From the NCBI GenBank assembly GCA_030538115.1, contig JAUNUP010000021.1, positions 1 through 21,090 of the forward strand: a stretch of 21,090 bases of DNA. Reading direction: 5' to 3'. Below, piece by piece: positions 1-7,522 of the stretch (the stretch's first letter is position 1; the number at the start of each line of letters is the position of its first letter). Below the pieces are notes generated by a model, which was not told the DNA's origin, did not search any database, and saw only the letters and a program-made list of their open reading frames with translations. The translations under genes were made by a program, and so were the position numbers. The DNA comes from Dermatophilus congolensis (GTDB lineage: Bacteria > Actinomycetota > Actinomycetes > Actinomycetales > Dermatophilaceae).

Positions 1-55
1 CGCACACGTCGAAGGGGCGCCACCCGCTGTGGGTGGCGCCCCTTCGACGTGTGCG
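1..55 (-). terminator. 25-bp terminator hairpin after the bL37 gene
   Basis: Positions 1-25 and 31-55 form a perfect 25-bp inverted repeat around the 5-nt loop GCTGT. It lies 14 bp beyond the stop codon of the minus-strand bL37 gene, so a terminator for that gene is the natural reading. Any T-tract on the minus strand would lie outside the window and cannot be seen. A bidirectional role for a convergent gene to the left is equally possible. Confidence 0.8.
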
Positions 56-69
56 TATTCGCGATGCCG

Positions 70-144
70 TCAGGCGTTGGGTCGACGGCCGTGGTTGGCC
101 GCGTTGCCCTTGCGAGAACGACGCTTGCGGGCGCGCTTGCTCAT
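70..144 (-). CDS. 50S ribosomal protein bL37 (24 residues)
   Basis: This 25-codon gene (ATG at 144-142, TGA at 72-70) encodes a very basic 24-residue peptide that starts MSKRARKRRSRKG and ends ANHGRRPNA. The Arg/Lys-rich start followed by the ANHG[RK]RPN tail is the hallmark of bL37, a tiny large-subunit ribosomal protein found in mycobacteria and other actinobacteria, where it binds 23S rRNA. A GGAG Shine-Dalgarno lies about 10 nt before the ATG, and a 25-bp hairpin follows the stop, so it looks monocistronic. Length and composition match the family; no residue looks missing. Automated callers usually skip a gene this short. The identification rests on recognising the sequence pattern. Confidence 0.92.
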   Translation of the reverse strand: MSKRARKRRSRKGNAANHGRRPNA

Positions 145-848
145 GAGCTGCTCCGTTCGTCGGATCGAATCGACCGCACCTGGCGGTGCCGGCCCCCGCA
201 CTGAACGAGCGGGACGTCGCGGTCAATTCTGGCACATCGCGCGTACCGCTCTGAACGCGGCGGTGGCCGGGCGGTGTTCGCGCACCGCTGCGGGTGCCCA
301 CGTATAGCGGTGACTGGCGCTATCGAACCGACTGGGCCGGACGTCCGAATTGGACGATCACTTTGGACGAGTGAATAGAATAGTCGCGGTGGATTTGGAA
401 CGTGAGCATATGGTGAACTCGCGGTTATCGACCTGTTAACCAGATCGTCGATGGTGCCGCAATAAATGGTCGGGTGCGGGCCGCGCGAAAGCGTGAATAC
501 ACGGGCGGTCGGCGAGCGCCTCGGCTCCCGAGGGTGACTCCAGCGTGAGTCCGGGCGGCCATAGTTCACTTCTATCGCCGCTATTTGTGCAGGTGATCGG
601 GTCGGGCGTCCGACTAGCGCCGTTTATTGGCCGTATTTGACACGCGCTTTACGATCTTGACCAATTGCATGTCAGGTCGGGAGTTGAATTGCCCGTTCTC
701 CCCATTTTCTTTGCGTTTACCTGCTGGCCTTTCGTCTCGGACGAGTGCCATGATGGAAGCAGCGAAGGGAGCCTTCTGCAGAAGGGTCGATCCGGGGGGA
801 TTCGCTCACTCCAGGCAAGTGAGTTCCTTCTTTAGGTGGGAGAACCCG
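145..848. other. Gene-poor, lower-GC intergenic stretch with a structured leader
   Basis: No convincing protein gene is visible in these roughly 700 bp. By eye, GC falls to about 47-60% in several 60-nt blocks between 301 and 720, against roughly 65-70% in nearby genes. A TAGAAT box lies at 376-381 without a well-spaced -35, and a 9-codon ORF at 410-439 reads MVNSRLSTC. A TTGACA hexamer lies at 637-642 but has no good -10 at the right distance. From 759 to 823 the sequence can fold: GAAGG/CCTTC at 764-768 and 772-776, the palindrome CCTTCTGCAGAAGG at 772-785, which competes with it, and CTCACT/AGTGAG at 805-810 and 818-823. This structured part looks like the leader of the ORF at 849. Confidence 0.5.
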
Positions 849-917
849 ATGACTTTCGGTATCGCGTACAGGACCAGTGGCATCATCTACTGGAGCCCCA
901 AGACCAACCACAAGTGA
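849..917 (+). CDS. Short ORF, 22 residues, function unknown
   Basis: An ATG at 849 is preceded by AGGTGGGAG (834-842) at a 6-nt spacing, one of the strongest ribosome binding sites in the window. The 22-codon ORF begins MTFGIAYRTSG, ends YWSPKTNHK and stops at 915-917; a 12-bp terminator hairpin starts 37 nt later. The peptide is aromatic (one Phe, two Tyr, one Trp) and has a basic tail, with no signal peptide or Cys. The frame stays open upstream to 627, but the longer reading has no obvious ribosome site and unconvincing composition, so I prefer the short start. I do not recognise a family. It could be a free small protein, a secreted or signalling peptide, or a leader peptide, although no regulated gene follows closely (the next starts at 1209, past the terminator). 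Confidence 0.5.
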   Translation: MTFGIAYRTSGIIYWSPKTNHK

Positions 918-954
918 GGTCGGCTTCGAGGCTTGCTTCGATGTCTCCGCTTCA

Positions 955-983
955 AGGCCCGGAACCGCCACGGTTCCGGGCCT
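955..983 (+). terminator. Terminator hairpin after the 22-residue ORF
   Basis: AGGCCCGGAACC (955-966) pairs perfectly with GGTTCCGGGCCT (972-983) around the loop GCCAC. There is no T-tract, which is common for actinobacterial terminators. It closes the small transcription unit that contains the 849-917 ORF. Confidence 0.75.
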
Positions 984-1132
984 GAATCGTGTGTGGACCC
1001 GGATCGTGGTGGCTCTCAGTTGTGCCCGGCGGGTGGTCGGCTGGCGGTCGGCAGGTCGCCGGCGTTCGCCCTGAGGCACGAAGGCCACCGTTCCTCCCCG
1101 CGTCGTGAGGGGCCGTGCCGAACTGCCCTGGC

Positions 1133-1138
1133 TAGCAT
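1133..1138 (+). promoter_or_regulatory. Possible -10 box upstream of the HD-GYP gene
   Basis: TAGCAT fits the TANNNT -10 consensus and would give a transcript start near 1145 and a leader of about 64 nt. No recognisable -35 lies 16-18 nt upstream, so this is tentative. Confidence 0.25.
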
Positions 1139-1208
1139 GGGCTCTCGTGAGGCGGATCGAGGTGGGAGCGACGCCCGCCGCAGCGACGCGGCCCGGCGGA
1201 GGTGAGCC

Positions 1209-2885
1209 GTGAGCGAACAGCCCCACCGTGAACAGCCGCAGCGCGAGCCCGGGCCTGACGGGTTCGCCTCCGGTCGAGAGGCCGATCCCGCGCCGCCCTC
1301 GGACATTCGTGACCTTCCGCATGCGGTTGCCGACGAGCCTCCGTCGTACATCCCGCTCGGCGTGCCTCGTGAACGGCCAACGGCCATGAGCGAGGGGGCA
1401 GCCCGTCGGGCCCTCACCGCAGCTCAGGGGACCGACTTGGGCGACGACGCTCCCTCTGGGCCGGTGGCTTGGCTCGGCCCCATCGCGATGATTCTCGCGG
1501 CGGCCCTGGTGACATGGCTGGCGACGCTGCGGCTCGGGGGCATACGCGACATCCAGGCGGGGCTGACGGTGTTCATCGGTCTACTCGTGCTGGGCGTCGT
1601 CGGAGATGTGCTGCGCAAGCTCTCGCGCGAGGACGAGGTCGAGCTGTCGTTCACTGCCGTTCTGTTGCTGGGTGCGATCCCGTTGACGGGGCCGGTGCCA
1701 GCTGTGTTGCTGGGGCCGCTGATCATGGTGATCAGCCCGGTCGTGTCGCGCATCGTGCACGGAACGCGCGGCGCGAACCCGCTGCCCTACCGCACGCCCC
1801 TCGTGTTCGCCGTCAACGCGTCGATGTTGGCGCTGGTCACGGCGGCGGCGGCGTTCGTCTACGGAGTCAGCGGCGGTATGCGCGTGAGCGCCTCCGAGGT
1901 AGGGCCCGACCGCCTCCTGCTGAGTGTCGGGGTGCCTCTGCTGCTGGCGGATCTCACGATCACGCTGCTCAACGCCGTGCTCGTCGGCGCGTACATCGCG
2001 GCGACCTCCGCGCACACGCTGCGCTCGTTCGTCACCGGCGCGCTTCCGGTCTCGCTGCTGCTCTACCTCGGCTACGGCGTGACGGCCTTCATCCTCGTCG
2101 TGCTGTGGGGCCCGGTCGGCGTGGGGCCGCTCGCCCTGGTGCTGATACTCGCGCCGCTGCTCATGTCGCGGTGGTCGTACCTGGAGTACGTGGAGGAGCG
2201 GGAGACGCACGGCCGCCTGCTCGGTGCGCTGGCCGTCGCCGGTGAACTACGGCGCGGCAACATCGACAGGTCGGCCCGCATCGGCAACGTCTGCGAGGCG
2301 ATCGAGGCCGAGCTCGGGCTGCCGACCCGCGACCGTCAGGTGCTCAAGCGAGCGGGTGCCTTGCACGACGTCGGCATCGTCTCGGTGCCGTGGGACGTGC
2401 TCGACGCCGAACCGGGCTCCCTCGACGATGCCGACCTCGACCGCGTCGAGGCACACCCGCGCGTGTCGTACGAGGTGCTGCGCGGCATCGACTTTCTCGA
2501 GGGCTCCGCGGAGGCCGTGCTGCATCACCACGAACGTTTCGACGGATTCGGGTACCCCGACGGACTCAAAGGCGCTGAGATCCCCATCGGGTCACGCGTT
2601 CTCGCGGTCGTCGACGTGGCCGAGGCCGTCGGCCGCGGGGTCGATCGCGACTGCGAGGGCATGGACCAGGTCATCGAGGCCCTGCGCGAGCAGTCGGGCA
2701 CCATGCTCGACCCCGACGTGGTCGAGGCCCTCGTGCGGGCGCTCCGTTCGCCGCGCGGCGAACGACTGTTCGCCGACCTGCTTGACAACGAACCCGCCGG
2801 AGGTCGTTCGCGGCGCAGCCACGCCCTGCCGACCATGTCCGACGTGCTGGCGGCACGTGCCCGCACGCGAAGGGGCGTGTCGTGA
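1209..2885 (+). CDS. Membrane protein with C-terminal HD-GYP-like phosphohydrolase domain
   Basis: This 558-residue protein has a polar N-terminus of about 85 residues, then some eight hydrophobic segments up to about residue 325, then a cytoplasmic HD domain. HD-GYP landmarks are present: the H386-D387 doublet, HP at 416-417, and HHERFDGFGYPDG at 440-452 followed by LKGAEIPIGSR and a further Asp in AVVDVAEAV. The usual HDIGK has become HDVGI, losing the Lys. HD-GYP enzymes hydrolyse c-di-GMP or related dinucleotides with a di- or tri-metal centre; all likely metal ligands are kept, so activity is plausible. The membrane part resembles no sensor domain I can name. The GTG start has GGAGG 6 nt upstream (1198-1202). 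It overlaps the next gene by 4 nt, implying coupled translation. Confidence 0.85.
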   Translation: MSEQPHREQPQREPGPDGFASGREADPAPPSDIRDLPHAVADEPPSYIPLGVPRERPTAMSEGAARRALTAAQGTDLGDDAPSGPVAWLGPIAMILAAALVTWLATLRLGGIRDIQAGLTVFIGLLVLGVVGDVLRKLSREDEVELSFTAVLLLGAIPLTGPVPAVLLGPLIMVISPVVSRIVHGTRGANPLPYRTPLVFAVNASMLALVTAAAAFVYGVSGGMRVSASEVGPDRLLLSVGVPLLLADLTITLLNAVLVGAYIAATSAHTLRSFVTGALPVSLLLYLGYGVTAFILVVLWGPVGVGPLALVLILAPLLMSRWSYLEYVEERETHGRLLGALAVAGELRRGNIDRSARIGNVCEAIEAELGLPTRDRQVLKRAGALHDVGIVSVPWDVLDAEPGSLDDADLDRVEAHPRVSYEVLRGIDFLEGSAEAVLHHHERFDGFGYPDGLKGAEIPIGSRVLAVVDVAEAVGRGVDRDCEGMDQVIEALREQSGTMLDPDVVEALVRALRSPRGERLFADLLDNEPAGGRSRRSHALPTMSDVLAARARTRRGVS

Positions 2886-4210
2886 CCGCCTCCACCCTGC
2901 TGCTGGCGTACCTCGTCGTACTCACCGTCGCCGAGACGTTCAGGCTCCGCATGCGCGGCCGCATCGAGACCGCCCCCACGGCGCTCGCCGTCGGGTTCGC
3001 GCTCGCCGTGTCGGTCAAGGGGCCCCACGACGCCATCGACGTGCAGACCTGGCAGATCGCGCTGGTCGTGCTGGCCTCGCAGGTCTTCGCGTATCCGGTC
3101 ACCCGCATCGGCCGTGATCGCAGGCGTCGGCTCGAGCTGGTCGTCGACTCCGCGCTGCGGCTCGGCACGGTCGTGGCGATCTCGCTCATCGTGCGCGACC
3201 TGCCTCTCATCTCCGGGGTCTCGGTGTCGGAGGCCTCGACCACGTGGATGGGATGGCGCCGCGCGATCGTGCTGATGAGCGCCATCGGGTTCGTGCTCAG
3301 CCTCGAGACCCCGGTGCGCGTGTGGCTGCGGCACAGGGTCTGGGGCCGTGACCGCATCGTCGAACCGAACGAGGACCTGCGCATGACCCTCGGTCTGTCG
3401 GTGGTGCTCGTCGCGAGCGGCGCGATTCTCGCCCTCGCACAGGAGGCGCTCGGCCTGGCCGCGCTGCCGTTCGCACTGGTGCCGCTGGTCGTGACCCAGG
3501 TAGCGATACTGCACCAGGCGCGGATCCAGCGCGCGCACCGGCAGAGCGTGCGTGCCCTCTCCCGCATGCCGGAGGTCGCGGGGCTCGTGCCGCGCGGACA
3601 CGCCGCCACCGTCGCCCGGCTCGGCGTGGCCGTGGGGCAAGAACTCGCGCTGCCGACCCGCGACGTCGCCGTGCTCGAGACGGCCGCGCTGCTGCACGAC
3701 CTCGGCCAGGTGGTGCTGCGCCGGCCCATCCCCGGCGGGGCGACGGTGCTGGCCGCCTCCGGAGACCAGGAGCACCTCGCCCAAGAGGGGGCCGCGATCG
3801 TCGCGCACGTCGGGCATCTCTCGGCCGTCTCCGAGACCATCGCCGCGCAGGCCACGCCCTACCACCACATCGTGCAGCGCCGCGCACGAATCCCCGTGCA
3901 GGCCCGCATCCTCAAGGTCGCCAACGCCTACATCGACTACCTCGGCGGCGCCCTCGAAACCGCCGACCGGGCCGCCCACGAAGAGGCGCTCGAACGGCTC
4001 TACCTCGGGCTCGGCTACGAGTACGACCCGAAGGTGGTCGCCGCGCTGGAGAAGGTTCTTGCGCGAGGCGGATTCGGCGCCATACCTGCAGCGGACCCCG
4101 CCATCGGCGGTGCTTATGGGGCGAGCGCCGAGACGGGCAATAAGATCGGTACAGGGCGTGTGTGGGCGCAGTGGCGCGCCGGATCTCGAGGCTCCTCGAC
4201 CAAGGGCTGA
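2882..4210 (+). CDS. Membrane protein with degenerate HD domain, partner of the upstream gene
   Basis: The GTG start overlaps the upstream stop (GTGA, 2882-2885), so the two genes form an operon. The 442-residue product has several hydrophobic segments in its first 210 or so residues and a C-terminal HD-type domain. It keeps H272-D273 in LLHDLGQ and a YHH pair in the position of the second histidine cluster (TPYHHIVQRRARIPVQARIL), but the DGxGYP signature is absent. It therefore looks like a diverged sister of the first protein, probably from a duplication, with an altered or lost catalytic site. It might be a regulatory partner in a heteromer (inference). The last 45 residues are low-complexity and Gly/Ala-rich. 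The nucleotide-sugar dehydrogenase starts 118 bp downstream with its own ribosome site. Confidence 0.75.
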   Translation: MTASTLLLAYLVVLTVAETFRLRMRGRIETAPTALAVGFALAVSVKGPHDAIDVQTWQIALVVLASQVFAYPVTRIGRDRRRRLELVVDSALRLGTVVAISLIVRDLPLISGVSVSEASTTWMGWRRAIVLMSAIGFVLSLETPVRVWLRHRVWGRDRIVEPNEDLRMTLGLSVVLVASGAILALAQEALGLAALPFALVPLVVTQVAILHQARIQRAHRQSVRALSRMPEVAGLVPRGHAATVARLGVAVGQELALPTRDVAVLETAALLHDLGQVVLRRPIPGGATVLAASGDQEHLAQEGAAIVAHVGHLSAVSETIAAQATPYHHIVQRRARIPVQARILKVANAYIDYLGGALETADRAAHEEALERLYLGLGYEYDPKVVAALEKVLARGGFGAIPAADPAIGGAYGASAETGNKIGTGRVWAQWRAGSRGSSTKG

Positions 4211-4328
4211 ACGGCTGAACGGCTCAGGGGCTCGAGATCTTCACGGCAGCCGCGCGGCACCCGCGTGGGTCGACACAACCGGCCCTGGTTTCTTTCGGAC
4301 ATCGCAGCACGAGTTAGGCAGGCATCAC

Positions 4329-5618
4329 GTGAAGATCACCGTCGTCGGATTGGGCAAGATCGGGTTGCCGCTCGCGGTTCAGTTCGCCTCCAAGGGGCAC
4401 ACGGTGCACGGCGCCGATACCAACCCGACCGTCGTCAAGTCGGTGAATGCCGGAGCCGAGCCGTTTCCGGGTGAGGCGCACCTGCAGGAGAAGCTCGAGA
4501 CGGCCGTGAACGCGGGCCTGCTGAAGGCCACCACCGACACCGCAGCCGCCGTAGCCGACTCCGACGCAGTCGTCGTGGTCGTGCCGCTGTTCGTCGACGC
4601 CGAGGGTGTGCCGGACTTCGGTTGGATGGAATCGGCCACCCACGACATCGCCCGCGGCCTCAAGCCCGGCACCCTCGTCATCTACGAAACCACCCTGCCC
4701 GTCGGCACCACCCGCAACCGCTGGAAGCCGATTCTCGAGAACGAATCCGGCCTGACCGAGGGCAAGGACTTCCACCTCGTCTTCTCGCCCGAGCGGGTGC
4801 TCACCGGCCGCGTGTTCGCCGACCTGCGCAAGTACCCCAAGCTCGTGGGTGGTCTCTCGGAGGAGGGCGCCGCGGCGTCCGTCGACTTCTACAACGCGGT
4901 TCTCGACTTCGACGAGCGCCCCGACCTCGAGCGGGGCAACGGCGTCTGGGACCTCGGCTCCGCGGAGGCCGCCGAGCTCGCCAAGCTCGCCGAGACCACC
5001 TACCGCGACGTCAACATCGGCCTGGCCAACCAGTTCGGCCGCTTCGCCGCCGCGAACGGCATCGACGTGTACCAGGTCATCGAGGCCAGCAACTCCCAGC
5101 CGTACAGCCACATCCACCGCCCAGGCATCGCCGTCGGTGGCCACTGCATCCCCGTGTACCCGCGCCTCTACCTGTGGACCGACCCCGAGGCCACGGTCGT
5201 GCGCGCCGCCCGCGAGGCGAACGCCGGCATGCCGTCGTACACGGTCGGGCTCGCGAAGGGCGCGTACGGCGACCTCACCGGCGCCACCGTCGTGGTGCTC
5301 GGCGCGTCGTACCGCGGTGGCGTGAAGGAGACGGCCTTCTCGGGCGTCTTCGCCACGGTCGAGGCGCTCAAGGCCGAGGGCGCGAACGTGCTCGTGCACG
5401 ACCCGATGTTCACCCCCGCCGAGCTGGGTAAGTACGGCTTCGAGGCCTACGAGATGGGGCAGCCGGTCGACGTCGCGATCGTGCAGGCCGACCACGCCTC
5501 GTACAAGGACCTCTCGGCGAGCGACCTCCCGGGCGTGAAGCTCCTGGTAGACGGCCGCCGCTGGGTAGACGCCTCCCGCTTCGACAACGTGAAGGTAGTA
5601 ACGGTAGGCAAGGCCTGA
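4329..5618 (+). CDS. wecC: UDP-N-acetyl sugar 6-dehydrogenase (WecC/WbpA family)
   Basis: This 429-residue protein belongs to the UDP-glucose/GDP-mannose dehydrogenase superfamily, which oxidises C6 of a nucleotide sugar to a uronate in two NAD-dependent steps. Visible landmarks are the N-terminal Rossmann motif VGLGKIGLP, YETTLPVGTTR and FSPERVLTGR in the nucleotide domain, ELAKLAETTYRDVNIGLANQ in the central helix, and the catalytic Cys273 in GGHCIPVYP. The pattern fits enzymes acting on UDP-ManNAc (WecC) or UDP-GlcNAc (WbpA) better than UDP-glucose dehydrogenase; the two cannot be told apart by eye. GTG was chosen because AGGCAGG lies 6 nt upstream and VKITVVGLG is the normal family start; the open frame further upstream overlaps the previous gene. 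With the genes at 14117-17494 it suggests synthesis of an aminouronic-acid cell-surface sugar. Confidence 0.88.
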   Translation: MKITVVGLGKIGLPLAVQFASKGHTVHGADTNPTVVKSVNAGAEPFPGEAHLQEKLETAVNAGLLKATTDTAAAVADSDAVVVVVPLFVDAEGVPDFGWMESATHDIARGLKPGTLVIYETTLPVGTTRNRWKPILENESGLTEGKDFHLVFSPERVLTGRVFADLRKYPKLVGGLSEEGAAASVDFYNAVLDFDERPDLERGNGVWDLGSAEAAELAKLAETTYRDVNIGLANQFGRFAAANGIDVYQVIEASNSQPYSHIHRPGIAVGGHCIPVYPRLYLWTDPEATVVRAAREANAGMPSYTVGLAKGAYGDLTGATVVVLGASYRGGVKETAFSGVFATVEALKAEGANVLVHDPMFTPAELGKYGFEAYEMGQPVDVAIVQADHASYKDLSASDLPGVKLLVDGRRWVDASRFDNVKVVTVGKA

Positions 5619-5625
5619 CGCTTCT

Positions 5626-5660
5626 GGGAAGGCCCCGATGCACCCCACCGGGGCTTTCCC
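5626..5660 (+). terminator. Terminator after the UDP-sugar dehydrogenase
   Basis: GGGAAGGCCCCG (5626-5637) pairs with CGGGGCTTTCCC (5649-5660) with one G-U wobble and an 11-nt loop. It begins 8 nt after the stop codon. Confidence 0.85.
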
Positions 5661-5716
5661 GTTACCCGTAGACGAAACTCCGCGCCCAGTGCGGCGTCAC
5701 TTACCCGGGTGGGGTC

Positions 5717-5893
5717 CCGTGGCACATGTGTACGCGCAACGTCACCGACCAGCGAAGGTGCCACGGGACGGGGGAGGTGCTCCCGAGGTGCGCGGACGGA
5801 CTCACCTGTGTCGTGGGACGGCGAGGGTGTTCCCGGACTTGTGCCGTGGCACCTTCGCTGTGAGGTGCGCGGACGGAGTCACATGTGCCACGG
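5717..5893. repeat. Cluster of three copies of a 50-bp palindromic-ended repeat
   Basis: Copy 1 (5717-5766) and copy 3 (5844-5893) are 50-bp units in opposite orientations. Each starts with CCGTGGCAC and ends with GTGCCACGG. When copy 1 is reverse-complemented, its first 16 and last 13 bases match copy 3 exactly, while the central 21 bases differ. Copy 2 (about 5767-5816) keeps only the right half: 5785-5816 matches copy 3 at 27 of 32 positions. The cluster fills the gap between a terminator and the thrC promoter and encodes no convincing protein. It looks like a REP or MITE-like intergenic element; an operator array is the alternative. Confidence 0.75.
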
Positions 5894-5947
5894 CACCCCA
5901 TCCGGCCAGGTGAGGTGCCGGTGCCTGGTGCAGGCCCTGGAACTTCG

Positions 5948-5953
5948 TACCCT
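5948..5953 (+). promoter_or_regulatory. -10 box for leaderless thrC
   Basis: TACCCT is followed by 6 nt and then the GTG start at 5960. This places the transcript start on the first base of the start codon, the actinobacterial leaderless arrangement. No clear -35 is seen. Confidence 0.6.
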
Positions 5954-5959
5954 GGAGTC

Positions 5960-7447
5960 GTGCGCTATCTCTCCACACGTGACCCGGGCGGCGTTGCCGA
6001 CCAGTCGTTCTGCGACATCCTTCTCGCGGGCCTCGCGCCCGACGGTGGGCTGTACCTGCCGGAGTCGTACCCGCAGGTGACCCCCGAAACTCTCGCCGAG
6101 TGGCGGGTGCTGCTCGCGGAGAAGGGGTACGCGGCCCTCGCGCATGCCGTGCTGTCGCTGTACGTCGACGACATTCCGAGCGACGACCTCCTCGGCATCT
6201 GCGAGCGTGCCTACACCACGGAGAAGTTCGGTGACCCGCGTATCGCTCCGGTCTCGCGCCTCGACGAGGGCCTGTTTCTGCTGCACCTGAGCAACGGCCC
6301 GACAGCCGCGTTCAAGGACATGGCGATGCAACTGCTCGGCGAACTCTTCGAGTACGAACTCGGCCGCCGTGGCGAGTCGATCAACATCCTCGGCGCGACC
6401 AGCGGCGACACCGGCAGCTCGGCCGAGTACGCGATGCTCGGCAAAGACCGCGTGCGGGTGTTCATGACGAGCCCTACGGGCCGCATGACCCCGTTCCAGC
6501 AGGCGCAGATGTTCTCGATCACCGACCCGCGCATCGTCAACATCGCCGTGGAGGGCGTGTTCGACGACTGCCAAGACATCGTGAAAGCCGTCAACTCCGA
6601 CGCCGAGTTCAAGGCGAAATACCGTATCGGAGCGGTGAACTCGATCAACTGGGCCCGGCTGGTGGCGCAGGTCGTGTACTACGTGGCGGGCTGGCTCCAG
6701 GCGACGGAACAGTCGGCGCAGGAGACCGGCGCGGCGGGTGACTCGCTCGACACGATGCAGATCTCGTTCGCCGTTCCCACCGGTAACTTCGGCAACATCG
6801 CGGCCGCGCACATCACCAAGCAGATGGGCGTGCCGATCGACAAGCTCATCCTCGCGACGAACGAGAACGACGTGCTCGCCGAGTTCTTCACCAAGGGCCG
6901 GTACCGGGTGCGGTCGGGGGCGCAGACGCTCGCAACCTCCTCGCCGTCGATGGACATCAGCAAGGCCAGCAACTTCGAGCGATTCGTCTTCGACCTGCTC
7001 GGCCGCGACGGCGCCCTTGTGGCGGACCTGTTCGGTGAGGGCCTGCGCACGAAGGGCGAGTTCGACCTCTCGGACGACGCCGCGTGGCCGCGTGTCGCCG
7101 AGGAGTTCGCGTTCCTCACCGGCACGTCGACGCACGAAGACCGCGTCGCGACGATTGCGGATGTGGCGCGCCGCGACGGCGTGGTCATCGACCCGCACAC
7201 CGCCGACGGCGTCAAGGTGGCCCGCGACCGCATCGCCGACGGCTCGGTCACGACTCCGGTGGTGGTCGACGAGACGGCGCTGCCGGTGAAGTTCGCCGAG
7301 ACGATCCGAGAGGCCCTCGGCCGGGATCCCGAAACGCCGGCCCGCTTCGAGGGCCTGGATTCGGGCGAACGCCGAGTCGTCGAGGTCCCGAACGACGCCG
7401 AAGCGGTGAAGCGGATCATCGCGGACACGGTCGGCACCGACGTCTGA
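5960..7447 (+). CDS. thrC: Threonine synthase
   Basis: This 495-residue PLP enzyme converts O-phosphohomoserine to threonine, the last step of threonine synthesis. It begins RYLSTRDPGGVADQSFCDILLAGLAPDGGLY after the initiator, the classic N-terminus of the long (E. coli/yeast-like) threonine synthases. The PLP lysine is K119 in LSNGPTAAFKDMAMQLLG. ATSGDTGSSAEYA and PTGNFGNIAAA are the substrate- and phosphate-binding loops. I chose GTG at 5960 over the ATG at 5885 because the upstream 25 residues are out of character and overlap the repeat cluster, whereas 5960 sits 6 nt after a TACCCT box. No other threonine-pathway gene (thrB, hom) is nearby in the window. The gene appears monocistronic, and the next gene has its own promoter. 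Confidence 0.96.
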   Translation: MRYLSTRDPGGVADQSFCDILLAGLAPDGGLYLPESYPQVTPETLAEWRVLLAEKGYAALAHAVLSLYVDDIPSDDLLGICERAYTTEKFGDPRIAPVSRLDEGLFLLHLSNGPTAAFKDMAMQLLGELFEYELGRRGESINILGATSGDTGSSAEYAMLGKDRVRVFMTSPTGRMTPFQQAQMFSITDPRIVNIAVEGVFDDCQDIVKAVNSDAEFKAKYRIGAVNSINWARLVAQVVYYVAGWLQATEQSAQETGAAGDSLDTMQISFAVPTGNFGNIAAAHITKQMGVPIDKLILATNENDVLAEFFTKGRYRVRSGAQTLATSSPSMDISKASNFERFVFDLLGRDGALVADLFGEGLRTKGEFDLSDDAAWPRVAEEFAFLTGTSTHEDRVATIADVARRDGVVIDPHTADGVKVARDRIADGSVTTPVVVDETALPVKFAETIREALGRDPETPARFEGLDSGERRVVEVPNDAEAVKRIIADTVGTDV

Positions 7448-7510
7448 CCGGCATCCACAGGGGTTATCCACCGAAATCCGGCGACCCAGCGGGGCCGTCC
7501 GAACGCGATC

Positions 7511-7516
7511 TACCGT
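7511..7516 (+). promoter_or_regulatory. -10 box for the leaderless NYN gene
   Basis: TACCGT lies 6 nt before the ATG at 7523, and no Shine-Dalgarno is present, so the mRNA is probably leaderless. Confidence 0.5.
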
Positions 7517-7522
7517 CGTCGC

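Noticed and set aside
141..569. 142-codon open frame on the minus strand across the lower-GC region
   Set aside because: It overlaps the bL37 start, has no ribosome site, and its composition (Arg/Pro/Ser-rich, no domain pattern) looks like chance coding.
2525..3979. Long antisense open frame (484 codons) opposite the HD genes
   Set aside because: High-GC genomes produce long antisense frames. It mirrors the codon structure of the real genes and has a His/Gly/Asp-rich product with no recognisable domain.
4314..5648. Antisense open frame of 444 codons opposite the UDP-sugar dehydrogenase
   Set aside because: The opposite strand encodes a complete, motif-rich enzyme; this frame is its shadow.
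5717..5893. Repeat cluster considered as a CRISPR array
   Set aside because: Units are inverted relative to each other, not regularly spaced direct repeats, and no cas gene is present.
7464..7472. TTATCCACC, close to a DnaA box
   Set aside because: A single near-match between thrC and the NYN gene, with no cluster of boxes and no dnaA or dnaN nearby, so there is no support for an origin.
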